The notes under the pieces: generated by a model
Databases searched by the model: none
What the model was told of the DNA's origin: nothing
Seen by the model: the letters and a program-made list of their open reading frames with translations, nothing else
Translations under genes and position numbers: made by a program
Shown here: piece by piece, positions 9,333 to 16,573 of the stretch
Position numbering within the stretch: the first letter of the stretch is position 1
How the letters are laid out: each line of letters begins with the position of its first letter
Source of the DNA: Rhodobacterales bacterium 34-62-10
Lineage (GTDB): Bacteria; Pseudomonadota; Alphaproteobacteria; Rhodobacterales; Rhodobacteraceae
Assembly (NCBI GenBank): GCA_002282555.1
Contig: NCJR01000004.1
Span: 1 to 21,787, forward strand
Length of the DNA: 21,787 bases
Direction of reading: 5' to 3'

Positions 9333-10024
9333 CACTTGCCCCCCACCCGCGCAGCGACGCGCCGTCCGATCACCTCGGACAAAAGCAATGCCCCCATCGC
9401 GACGACAACCGACACGATGACCAGCGTCATCGCCGCCCCCTCTCCGCCCGGCACCTGAAGGAAAGCGTAGATCGCCGACGGAATGGTCCGTGTCTGGCCG
9501 GGTATGTTGGACACGAAGGTGATGGTCGCGCCGAATTCTCCCATGGCCTTGGCAAAGGCCAGAATGGTGCCCGCAACAATACCCGGCAAGGCCATGGGCA
9601 AGGTCACTGTCAGAAACACCCAGACAGGGGCGGCACCAAGCGTGGCACTGGCCTGTTCCAGCTTGGGGTCAACCGCCTCGATCGACAGCCGGATCGCCCG
9701 CACCATCAGCGGAAAGGCCATGACCGCTGCGGCAACGGCGGCCCCCGTCCATCGGAACGCAAAAACAATTCCCCAATCCGCCAGAAAACTGCCGACGGGA
9801 CCGCGCGTTCCCAGCGTCAAAAGAAGAATGTACCCGGTCACAACTGGCGGAAGGATCAGGGGAAGATGAACAATTCCGTTCAGAAGCTGCTTGCCCGGAA
9901 AAGACCAACGGGCCAGCGCATAAGCGACGAAAATACCCAGCGGAAGACTGAGGATCGTCGCCCAGAACGACACCTGCAATGACAAAGCCACCGCGCTCCA
10001 TTCCTCGGGGCCCAACCAATCCAT
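9332..10024 (-). CDS. modB: Molybdate ABC transporter permease ModB
   Basis: This 230-aa inner-membrane permease has several hydrophobic helices and the EAA loop that contacts the ATPase, here L-G-A-A-P-V-W-V-F-L-T-V-T-L-P followed by A-K-A-M-G-E-F-G-A-T-I. The G-E-F-G-A motif is typical of ModB/CysT-class permeases. The ATG at 10024 begins 3 nt after the modA stop, and the stop overlaps the modC start, so the three genes form one translation-coupled unit. Confidence 0.94.
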   Translation of the reverse strand: MDWLGPEEWSAVALSLQVSFWATILSLPLGIFVAYALARWSFPGKQLLNGIVHLPLILPPVVTGYILLLTLGTRGPVGSFLADWGIVFAFRWTGAAVAAAVMAFPLMVRAIRLSIEAVDPKLEQASATLGAAPVWVFLTVTLPMALPGIVAGTILAFAKAMGEFGATITFVSNIPGQTRTIPSAIYAFLQVPGGEGAAMTLVIVSVVVAMGALLLSEVIGRRVAARVGGK

Positions 10025-10027
10025 TCG

Positions 10028-10816
10028 CTACTCGACCAGCACAGTAAAACCCTGCCTCTCGAAGGCAACACGCGCCTGTGGTCCGCGCAAATATTCCAGA
10101 AAGGCAGCCTCGGCCGGACCATCGCGGCTTGCCAAATCCGCAGCGGAATATGTGATCGGCGGATGGCTGTCGGCAGGGAACGTTCCCACGACTGTGACAC
10201 GATCCTCGGCGGCTGCATCCGTGGCGTAGACAATGCCAAACGGCGCTTCCCCCGTCGCCACAAGAGCAAGAGCCGTGCGCACATTGTCAGACTGCGCCAC
10301 CTTGGGGGCGACATCGGCCCAGATGCCCAGGCTTTCCAGCGCGGCTTTGCCATAGATTCCGGCTGGAACGGCATCAACAAGCGCCATCGCAAGCCGTCCA
10401 TCGCCCAACATAGCGGCAAGAGCGAAGCCATCACCGATCTCGACCAGCGCGGCATCCGGGCCATGCGCAACAAGCACAAGACTGTTGCCAACAAGGTCGA
10501 AGCGCGCGCCGTTCTCAATCAACCCGTCCTGCTCGACCACATCCATCCAATCGGTACTGGCCGAAATGAAGATATCGGCAGGCGCACCCTGCTGGATCTG
10601 TCGGGCAAGCGCCGACGAGCCGGCCAGCGAGATCACAAGATCATGCCCACTCGCTGCCTCAAAACCGGTTTCGATCTCTGCCAGTGCATTGGCCATGCTT
10701 GCCGCAGCAAACACCGTCACGCTGTCGGCATGCGCTACCGCCGGAACCGTCGCGACAAGACAGGACGCCAGGGCTGCAATCCTCGCACAAAGGTGACGTG
10801 ACGTTGTGGGCATCAT
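10028..10816 (-). CDS. modA: Periplasmic molybdate-binding protein ModA
   Basis: This is the substrate-binding protein of the molybdate importer. A signal peptide (about 28 residues, ending A-V-A-H-A) is followed by D-S-V-T-V-F-A-A-A-S-M, then S-L-A-G-S-S-A-L-A-R-Q-I-Q-Q-G-A-P-A-D-I-F-I-S-A. These are the standard anion-contacting segments of ModA. The downstream V-D-A-V-P-A-G-I-Y-G-K and the G-I-V-Y-A-T-D-A segments also match. The frame is open from a TTG at 10822. I prefer the ATG at 10816 (or the adjacent one at 10813), because GAGGGAAG and GGAG lie just upstream. A Mo-box-like site lies 25 bp before the start, which explains likely repression when molybdate is plentiful. modE is 66 bp further upstream on the same strand. 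Confidence 0.94.
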   Translation of the reverse strand: MMPTTSRHLCARIAALASCLVATVPAVAHADSVTVFAAASMANALAEIETGFEAASGHDLVISLAGSSALARQIQQGAPADIFISASTDWMDVVEQDGLIENGARFDLVGNSLVLVAHGPDAALVEIGDGFALAAMLGDGRLAMALVDAVPAGIYGKAALESLGIWADVAPKVAQSDNVRTALALVATGEAPFGIVYATDAAAEDRVTVVGTFPADSHPPITYSAADLASRDGPAEAAFLEYLRGPQARVAFERQGFTVLVE

Positions 10817-10840
10817 CTCCAACTTCCCTCACGGCGGCCT

Positions 10841-10864
10841 GTTATAGCTTTGAAAACATATCGC
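10841..10864 (-). promoter_or_regulatory. Putative Mo-box (ModE operator) upstream of modA
   Basis: Read on the minus strand, the site has a left half GCGATAT and a right half TATAAC, separated by 11 nt. The known ModE operator consensus has CGnTAT and TATAACG halves with this same spacing. Only the final G differs (A here). The site lies 25-48 bp upstream of the modA ATG, where a repressor would block transcription. The match is by eye from the known consensus. Confidence 0.55.
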
Positions 10865-10888
10865 AAGCGACGGGACCCCGTTCAAGCG

Positions 10889-11272
10889 TTATTTTCCGCT
10901 GGGAATATCCTTCAGCATGGATCGGATCAGTCCGATCCGCGCAGCACCAGCTTCGGCCATGATTTCCTCCAGTTTGCGATAGTTGGTCAGCACCTCAAGA
11001 CCTGCGGCGGTCAGTCTTGCACCGCCACCTTTCGTGCCACCTCGTGTGCAATCGACAAGCGGATTGCGAAACGCATTGTTCATCTCCTCGACCAACATCC
11101 ATGCGCGTTTGTAACTCATGGACATGCTGCGACCTGCGGCGGCGATAGAGCCACAATCGCGTATCCGCTCCAAGAGCTCGGCCTTTCCGGGTCCAAGCAT
11201 CGCGTCCTCACCAAAGATGATCCTGATCCGCAGGCTCGGATTATCCGGCTGCGATGTGGCTGGATGTGTCAT
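10889..11272 (-). CDS. modE: ModE-type DNA-binding regulator lacking the molybdate-sensing domain
   Basis: This 127-aa protein corresponds to the N-terminal winged-helix half of ModE: L-G-P-G-K-A-E-L-L-E-R-I, then S-I-A-A-A-G-R-S-M-S-M-S-Y-K-R-A-W, and N-P-L-V-D-C-T-R-G-G with G-G-A-R-L-T-A-A-G. Classical ModE has a further tandem molbindin (TOBE) region of about 130 residues that binds molybdate and is absent here. The open frame begins at a TTG (11308), but the ATG at 11272 gives a normal ModE N-terminus. No good Shine-Dalgarno precedes either. It lies upstream of modA on the same strand, with the Mo-box in between, so it probably regulates modABC. How it senses molybdate without the domain is unclear. 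Confidence 0.85.
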   Translation of the reverse strand: MTHPATSQPDNPSLRIRIIFGEDAMLGPGKAELLERIRDCGSIAAAGRSMSMSYKRAWMLVEEMNNAFRNPLVDCTRGGTKGGGARLTAAGLEVLTNYRKLEEIMAEAGAARIGLIRSMLKDIPSGK

Positions 11273-11837
11273 CGTTACGTTATGCCAAAGGCGTCGCGGC
11301 GCGTGCAAGCCATATCCATTGTGGCTGATCGGTGCTCATGCCTCAGGACCTCTGACGATCCCAGATCTGGCGAAACAAGCGCACGGATTGCCGCCGGGCC
11401 CCTTGGATGGCGGAGGCCCACCCCGGTCCAAGGCCCAAGTGACTCAATAATCAACCTATTAGTGTGTTTTTGGAAAATATTCCTCTTAACGAGCCGAATT
11501 GTTTCGGCCAGAAAACCCAATCTCACGATTTGAGGCAGAATTTTGATGTTGTGGCAAAAAGAAGTTTGATCCAGCCACAACTATGCCTTTAGGTAGGCGC
11601 ATGACACATGACATGAATTGCACGTCGCCACATTTCGCCACAATCCATGGGTGTCTGCCTTGTTTTTTGTGAGTTCGCATCGCAGATGCATTGATCATTC
11701 TTAGGATGAGTTCAGCTTCACATGACGAGCATCAAGCATGTCAAAAATAAGGATTCGATAGGATAGCCCTCAAATGCATTGCCGCATGAAGGTCTCATTC
11801 AAGAACTGAAAATAATACAACCAAAGGACGTTTACTT
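11273..11837. other. Long AT-richer intergenic region upstream of the curlin array
   Basis: These 565 bp separate divergent modE and the first curlin gene. The half nearest the curlin is clearly AT-richer than the coding DNA around it. Frames that cross it look like chance frames. It holds a small hairpin (GCCGAA at 11493-11498, TTCGGC at 11503-11508), a tandem CATGACA repeat at 11600-11613 and the GCCACAA motif cluster listed separately. I see AATAAT-like stretches near 11810, but no convincing -35/-10 pair. Confidence 0.5.
11549..11643. promoter_or_regulatory. Cluster of GCCACA(A) motifs, candidate activator sites for the curlin genes
   Basis: The heptamer GCCACAA occurs exactly at 11574-11580 and 11637-11643 and, in reverse orientation, as TTGTGGC at 11549-11555. 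A one-mismatch copy (GCCACAT) lies at 11627-11633. The last two are part of a direct repeat TCGCCACA at 11625 and 11635, exactly 10 bp apart, so they face the same side of the helix. The first two form a 7+7 bp inverted repeat. The cluster lies about 195-290 bp upstream of the first curlin ATG. A regulator-binding function is inference. Confidence 0.4.
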
Positions 11838-13088
11838 ATGAAATTTGCAACGATCGCGCTGATCGGCTCCACCTCTCTGACCCTGTCGATGACCGTCGTG
11901 ATGGCGGATGGCAACAAGGCATTCCTGACCCAGGACGGTGGCAACAACGCCGCATTGGTCACGCAGTCTGGCGACATGAACGAGGCGGGATCAAGCAGCC
12001 TGTCGATGACACAGGATGGCTTCAGCAACAGCCTGACGATCCTTCAGTCCGGTGACGATAATGACATCGGCATGGAAGGCAGCGGGATCCTTCAGCAAAA
12101 CGCCTATGCCTATAAGCAGTATTCGATCGACATCACGCAGGCCTCTGACAACAACACGGTCGGGCAAATCAGACAACGTGCTACCGGCGATGCAGGAAAA
12201 GATCTGCGCAACAGCGTGGACATCATGCAGGACGGGCTGGGCTATAACCGCGTCGGTAACGTTTTTCAGGAACAGAAGTCGTCGGGGGCCAACGTCCTTG
12301 ATATCACGCAGACCGGCTTTGGAGATCGCGTTGAAACGATCTATCAGCGCTCCAACACCGGCGGCAACGCCCAGAACCGCATCACTGTGACCATGGCGGG
12401 CGCAGGCAACGGACAGGGTGACCTTGGCGGTTTCGCCGGTGCGACCGGTGCGACAAGTTCGGCGCTCAAACAGGGCAACCTGACCGCAACCAGCCGTGGC
12501 AACAGGATCACTCTGAACGTCACGGATGTGGGCAATGATTTCGGCGTCACGCAAAACGGGCGCGACAACACGGTGGGCACGCTGAATCTGGGCGGTGTCG
12601 GCAATGATCTGGGCATCAACCAGATGGGCAATGGCAACACCGTGTCCATGGCCTCCATCAGCGGTTGGTTCAATGAGATCGGCGTCAAACAATTGGGCGA
12701 TACCAATCTGGCCTCTGTCTCTGTCAGCGGCTGGTCCAATGAAATGGGTATCTATCAGGACGGGCTGAGCAACATCGCCAGCGTGATCATCACCGGCCAC
12801 GGCAACGGGCTTGGAGCAGCCTGGTCGGGTTCTGCTCTGACGGTCGCCAATGCCACTCCGATGCTGGATCGTGGCATGGTCAAGCAGATCGGCGAATACA
12901 ACACGTCCTCGCTCATTGTCTCGGGCAACAACAATGCCTTCGGCCTGCTGCAGGACGGAGACAGCAACGCCATCACAGGTGTTCAGAACGGCAACTACAA
13001 CCAAGCTGCCGTGGCGCAGGCGGGTGATGGCAACACAGCCAATTTCACCCAGACCGGCAACGGCAATTCTCTGGGCATATCCCAGTAA
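11838..13088 (+). CDS. Long curlin-repeat amyloid subunit, copy 1
   Basis: This 416-aa secreted protein has a signal peptide (M-K-F-A-T-I-A-L ... V-V-M-A, cleavage before D-G-N-K-A-F). Nearly all of the rest is curlin-type repeats of the form x-x-x-Q-x-G-x-x-N, for example L-T-Q-D-G-G-N-N, V-T-Q-S-G-D-M-N and the closing F-T-Q-T-G-N-G-N with final I-S-Q. Such repeats form stacked beta strand-turn-strand units in CsgA/CsgB fibres. E. coli CsgA has about 150 residues and five repeats, so this subunit is nearly three times as long. It has no cysteine. AAAGGA lies about 9 nt before the ATG. It is the first of three tandem paralogues and should be exported through the CsgG pore encoded opposite. 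I am sure of the family, less of whether it is the main subunit. Confidence 0.85.
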   Translation: MKFATIALIGSTSLTLSMTVVMADGNKAFLTQDGGNNAALVTQSGDMNEAGSSSLSMTQDGFSNSLTILQSGDDNDIGMEGSGILQQNAYAYKQYSIDITQASDNNTVGQIRQRATGDAGKDLRNSVDIMQDGLGYNRVGNVFQEQKSSGANVLDITQTGFGDRVETIYQRSNTGGNAQNRITVTMAGAGNGQGDLGGFAGATGATSSALKQGNLTATSRGNRITLNVTDVGNDFGVTQNGRDNTVGTLNLGGVGNDLGINQMGNGNTVSMASISGWFNEIGVKQLGDTNLASVSVSGWSNEMGIYQDGLSNIASVIITGHGNGLGAAWSGSALTVANATPMLDRGMVKQIGEYNTSSLIVSGNNNAFGLLQDGDSNAITGVQNGNYNQAAVAQAGDGNTANFTQTGNGNSLGISQ

Positions 13089-13159
13089 CACAACCCGCCG
13101 CGCCCCGGAGCCGGGATGTGGTCTCACATAATTTATGACCCCAACAAGGAAGATTTGAC

Positions 13160-14410
13160 ATGAATTTCGCAAAAATCGCACTCGCAAGCGGCACCGCACT
13201 GACCCTGTCGATGTCCATGGCGCTGGCAGATGGCAACAAGGCCTTTCTGGATCAGCAGGACGCAGGCAACAACGCGCTGATCACCCAATCTGGCAACGAC
13301 AACCAATCCGGTTCGGCTGCGGACGCGATGGTGCAGCGCGGCGACAGTGTAACTGCGGGTTACAACACGTTGACCATCGTGCAGTCCAGCGACGGCAACT
13401 CCATCGGTCTGTCCGATGGTGGTGTGGACCAGTTGGCCGGACCCGGTGTGATCTCGCAGAACATCGCAACACTGACCCAGTCGGGCGCTGGCGGCAACGT
13501 CATCGGCGGTGTGGCACAGTTCGCAAATGGCGGGCCCGGAAGCGGCGGCGATGCAAACGTTCTGACTGTGACGCAGGACGGTGGCAACAACACGATCGCA
13601 AAGATCGACCAGGAAGGTAAGCGCAACGACCGCAACACTGCGACCGTGACCATGTCTGGCACCGGCAGCAATATTGATCTGGTCCAGCAGCGCGTGTCCA
13701 ATGACGGCGGCGGTGTGAACAACCTGACGATCAGCATGTCCGGTGCCGACAACGGGATCGGCGATTTCTCGGCGGGCGGTGCGGCAGATCTGTCCGGCGC
13801 TACAGCGGCAAACTTCGTTCAGGCGCTTGCGACCAGCACAACCGCCAATGTCATCATTTCGGGCACGAACAACCTTGTCGGGTCCAAACAATCCGGTCGA
13901 GCCAACACGGTTGGCACACTGGATGTCGGTGGCAATGACAACCAGTTGGGCGTCCTTCAGAACGGCAGCCAGAACGTAATGACCGTTGCGGCCATCACCG
14001 GCCAAGGCAACAATGTCGGCGTGGCGCAACTTGGCAACAGCAACGTGGCAAGCGTCACGGCAGCGGGCGACCGCAATGCTTTCTATGTCGGTCAGAATGG
14101 CGTTGCGAACGATGCCACTGTCACCATCACCGGCAATGATAACGGGCAAGCGAATGCGTTCAGCGGACTGGCGACGACTTTGGGTCTCAGCTCGGGTGTT
14201 TTTGAGCAAATGGGCAATGACAACTCTTTGACCTTTGACGCCATGGGCAACATGAACGCCTTCGCCACGCTGCAGGACGGCGCGGACAACAGCATCAACG
14301 GCGCGCAGACCGGCAATGCGAACCAAGTCGCCGTGGCGCAGATCGGCCACGCCAACACCGCTGGCTTCAGCCAGACCGGTAACGGCAATAACGCCGCGAT
14401 TTCCCAGTAA
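13160..14410 (+). CDS. Long curlin-repeat amyloid subunit, copy 2
   Basis: This 416-aa paralogue has the same plan: signal peptide M-N-F-A-K-I-A-L ... M-A-L-A, mature start D-G-N-K-A-F-L, then curlin-like repeats (I-T-Q-S-G-N-D-N, V-T-Q-D-G-G-N-N, Q-S-G-R-A-N) to a C-terminal F-S-Q-T-G-N-G-N and I-S-Q. No cysteine is present. The signal-peptide and C-terminal repeats are very similar in DNA and protein to copy 3, while the middle differs, including a stretch of weaker repeats around residues 195-235. AAGGA precedes the ATG by about 8 nt. It follows copy 1 by 71 bp, which fits one transcript, or a separate weak promoter in the AT-rich gap. Confidence 0.85.
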   Translation: MNFAKIALASGTALTLSMSMALADGNKAFLDQQDAGNNALITQSGNDNQSGSAADAMVQRGDSVTAGYNTLTIVQSSDGNSIGLSDGGVDQLAGPGVISQNIATLTQSGAGGNVIGGVAQFANGGPGSGGDANVLTVTQDGGNNTIAKIDQEGKRNDRNTATVTMSGTGSNIDLVQQRVSNDGGGVNNLTISMSGADNGIGDFSAGGAADLSGATAANFVQALATSTTANVIISGTNNLVGSKQSGRANTVGTLDVGGNDNQLGVLQNGSQNVMTVAAITGQGNNVGVAQLGNSNVASVTAAGDRNAFYVGQNGVANDATVTITGNDNGQANAFSGLATTLGLSSGVFEQMGNDNSLTFDAMGNMNAFATLQDGADNSINGAQTGNANQVAVAQIGHANTAGFSQTGNGNNAAISQ

Positions 14411-14416
14411 AACGAC

Positions 14417-14446
14417 AAGCTGCGCCCCACGCGCGGGGCGCAGCTT
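14417..14446 (+). terminator. Strong hairpin between curlin copies 2 and 3
   Basis: A perfect 12-bp stem (AAGCTGCGCCCC and its complement GGGGCGCAGCTT) with a 6-nt loop starts 7 bp after the copy 2 stop and is followed by only a short TCTT. It could act as a partial terminator or as an mRNA-stabilising or processing hairpin that sets the ratio of copy 3 to the upstream curlins. Confidence 0.6.
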
Positions 14447-14481
14447 TCTTCTGCCCAATCAAGTTGAAAGGACGAATTGAC

Positions 14482-15708
14482 ATGAATTTCGCAAAGATCG
14501 CACTTGCGGGCGGCACCGCCCTGACACTGTCGATGACCATGGCCGTGGCGGATGGCAACGAGGCCTATCTGACGCAGGACGGCGCAGGCAACGCCGCCTT
14601 GGTCCAGCAGGGTGCCGGCCCCGGCGGAAACCGTGTCGGAACGGCATTGAACCCAATCCTTCAGGACGGTGACAACAACAGCGTCCGCGAGACCCAGGCC
14701 ACCGGCGCCGGATTCAGCCGTGGCAACAACGTCATCGACGCGGCAACACAGCTTGGCAACAACAACAGCTTTTCGTCCAACTATTCCAACGATGCAGGCG
14801 ACAACCTGATCGATGATGTGCGTCAGGAAGGCGATCTCAACGTGATCTCGATTGGCCGCAACGATTCTGTCGACGGTACCGTTGGTACGGTGCTGCAGAA
14901 GGGCGATCGCAACTATCTGACCGTGACGCAGCAGTCAGGCACCGGCAACACCGTGGCGCTGATCCAGATGATCGGTGACCGCAACGGCGCGGGAACCGTC
15001 AATGCCAACAATGTCGGTACCCGGATCATCCAGTCAGGCAACAACAACATGATCTCGGAATCGACCGTGATCGGTTCGAACAACAACCCAAGCGCTGGCA
15101 ACGGCCCATGGGATGTCAACGTCCACAGCATCCGCCAGTTCGGAAATGACAACGGTCTCATCTCCTCCACTGCCGTGACACGGGGCTCGAATGACAATGC
15201 GATTGCCGTGCTGCAAACCGGCAATGGCAACAACTTCGACCTGAAGCAGGGGATCGATGTCACGTCGACACTGAACCGTATGACCCTGACGCAGACCGGT
15301 GACGGCAATGCTCTGGACGGTGTGCAATATGGCAGCCGCAACACCATCACCGCCAACAAGACCGGAGATTTCAACATGGCGCAGGTCGAACAGTATGGCG
15401 ATGACAACACCGCCACGCTGACGATCCTTGGCGATTTCAACGGCCGCAACATCGGCTTTACCGGCAATGCCGTACTGCTTGGCCTTGCCTCGGGTGACAT
15501 CATGCAAAATGGTGCATTCAACATGGCAGCACTGGATATCGTGGGGGATAGCAACGCTTTCGCCTATGATCAGGATGGTGACGGCAACGCCATCACCGGC
15601 AGCATCACCGGCGACATGAACCAGGTCGCCGTTGCACAGACTGGCAACAGCAACGTCGCCAGCTTCAGCCAGACGGGTACCGGCAACAACGCGGCCATCT
15701 CGCAGTAA
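14482..15708 (+). CDS. Long curlin-repeat amyloid subunit, copy 3
   Basis: This is a 408-aa curlin-repeat protein. The frame is open from 14464, but the ATG at 14482 gives the same M-N-F-A-K-I-A-L signal peptide as copy 2 and has AAAGGA at a normal spacing, so I start there. The mature protein starts D-G-N-E-A-Y-L-T-Q-D-G. Repeats such as L-Q-K-G-D-R-N, I-Q-S-G-N-N-N, L-Q-T-G-N-G-N and L-T-Q-T-G-D-G-N follow, closing with F-S-Q-T-G-T-G-N-N and I-S-Q. It has no cysteine. It is more Asn-rich and has more G-N-N-N turns than its siblings. It lies 71 bp after copy 2, behind a strong hairpin, and ends at a bidirectional terminator shared with the convergent csg operon. Confidence 0.85.
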   Translation: MNFAKIALAGGTALTLSMTMAVADGNEAYLTQDGAGNAALVQQGAGPGGNRVGTALNPILQDGDNNSVRETQATGAGFSRGNNVIDAATQLGNNNSFSSNYSNDAGDNLIDDVRQEGDLNVISIGRNDSVDGTVGTVLQKGDRNYLTVTQQSGTGNTVALIQMIGDRNGAGTVNANNVGTRIIQSGNNNMISESTVIGSNNNPSAGNGPWDVNVHSIRQFGNDNGLISSTAVTRGSNDNAIAVLQTGNGNNFDLKQGIDVTSTLNRMTLTQTGDGNALDGVQYGSRNTITANKTGDFNMAQVEQYGDDNTATLTILGDFNGRNIGFTGNAVLLGLASGDIMQNGAFNMAALDIVGDSNAFAYDQDGDGNAITGSITGDMNQVAVAQTGNSNVASFSQTGTGNNAAISQ

Positions 15709-15718
15709 TCCCCGCCGT

Positions 15719-15743
15719 CCTGTCCGTCCCCGCGCCGGACAGG
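15719..15743 (+). repeat. Small hairpin directly after curlin copy 3
   Basis: CCTGTCCG (15719-15726) and CGGACAGG (15736-15743) form a perfect 8-bp stem with a 9-nt loop, 10 bp after the stop codon. It has no T-tract and precedes the stronger terminator. It may protect the 3' end of the mRNA. Confidence 0.5.
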
Positions 15744-15757
15744 ATATCTGCAAACGG

Positions 15758-15793
15758 AAAGACCCGGATCACCACGCGGCGATCCGGGTCTTT
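15758..15793. terminator. Bidirectional rho-independent terminator between the convergent curli units
   Basis: A 13-bp perfect stem (AAAGACCCGGATC and its complement) has a 10-nt loop. It is followed by TTTTC on the plus strand and preceded by the matching A-run, so that it also ends in T on the minus strand. It lies 50 bp after curlin copy 3 and 20 bp beyond the stop of the inhibitor/SH3 gene, so it can end both transcripts. Confidence 0.85.
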
Positions 15794-15813
15794 TCATATC
15801 GGCTGACCGAGGT

Positions 15814-16551
15814 TCACTCGGTGCTGATACGGTAGGTGATGATCGGCCATTCATTCTGGCGCAGGGCGGTTTTGGCAAGCCAGCCCGCCTGCGTTCCAAA
15901 GACGGCACGGCACCAGACGCCGTCCGAGGCGACAGTACAGTAATCCACGGCAACCGGCGTGCCTTCCTGAACCACACCGATCACAGCCGCATCGCGACGG
16001 GGCTGCGTGCGCACGTTCAGATTGGCCAGAACCTCAATTCGCCCCAACGAGGGATCCTCGGCCGAAGGTTGCGGCGCAGCCATCTCATCAGATCCCGCGC
16101 AGCTGCGTGTAAACCCGATGAAATAGCAGCGGTGCCGCCCCAACGCGTTGCGGATTGCCACCGCCGCCCCATCGCCTTCGGCACGCTCGACAATCAGACC
16201 CTGACCACTATCCACCAGTGTTCCTGTGATCCGCTGCTGATTGCCGCCCAGTGCCGCGACCACCTGATCCGCCCCATCCGCCAGCATGATCTGACCGTCT
16301 TCGATCCGCCATGTGGCGATCCCGATCAAAGCTGCGCCACATCCGCTGACCGTGGCTGCCATCTCCGGGTCCAGTGTGATCTTGCATTCGGCTCCACCAC
16401 TGCGGAAAGCAGGATCGAAAACATACCAGTCGCCCGAGAAAGCCGCGACCAGTTCTTCCTCCGACTGCGCAAGCGCCGGCGCAGCCATCACCGCCAACGC
16501 CGAAAGTGCGCAACCAAACGCAGCTGCCTTTTTCATCAGGAAACCTGTCAT
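15814..16551 (-). CDS. Secreted AprI/Inh-like protease-inhibitor domain fused to SH3 domain
   Basis: This protein of about 245 aa has a signal peptide (K-K-A-A-A-F-G-C-A-L ... A-P-A-L-A). The first domain resembles the AprI/Inh metalloprotease-inhibitor fold: a W-Y near the start, C-K-I-T-L-D, then S-G-C-G-A-A-L, A-T-W-R-I-E-D-G-Q-I-M-L-A-D. The two cysteines are spaced as in the family disulfide. The C-terminal domain is SH3_3-like (L-N-V-R-T-Q-P-R-R-D-A-A-V-I-G-V-V-Q-E-G-T-P-V and D-G-V-W-C-R-A-V-F). It is the last gene of the minus-strand curli unit, 22 bp after csgH. Two starts are possible, ATG 16551 (chosen) or ATG 16536, both with weak ribosome sites. The role is inferred: guarding exported amyloid subunits or envelope proteins from a secreted protease, or anchoring at the cell wall. 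The domain call is by eye. Confidence 0.65.
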   Translation of the reverse strand: MTGFLMKKAAAFGCALSALAVMAAPALAQSEEELVAAFSGDWYVFDPAFRSGGAECKITLDPEMAATVSGCGAALIGIATWRIEDGQIMLADGADQVVAALGGNQQRITGTLVDSGQGLIVERAEGDGAAVAIRNALGRHRCYFIGFTRSCAGSDEMAAPQPSAEDPSLGRIEVLANLNVRTQPRRDAAVIGVVQEGTPVAVDYCTVASDGVWCRAVFGTQAGWLAKTALRQNEWPIITYRISTE

Positions 16552-16573
16552 GCCGTCTTGTTCCAAGTAAGTG

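Noticed and set aside
10850..11533. 227-codon plus-strand frame antisense to modE
   Set aside because: It lies over a clear ModE-family gene, with unlikely composition and no domain.
13133..14458. 441-codon open frame antisense to curlin copy 2, and a similar 402-codon one (11991-13199) over copy 1
   Set aside because: These are mirror frames produced by the repetitive GC-rich codons of the curlins. They lack ribosome sites, signal peptides and any recognisable domain, while the plus-strand frames have all family features.
11838..15708. Repeated short motifs that could be read as a CRISPR array or minisatellite
   Set aside because: The repeats are degenerate at DNA level, in frame and encode the curlin Q-x-G-x-x-N pattern. 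There are no uniform repeats with unique spacers.
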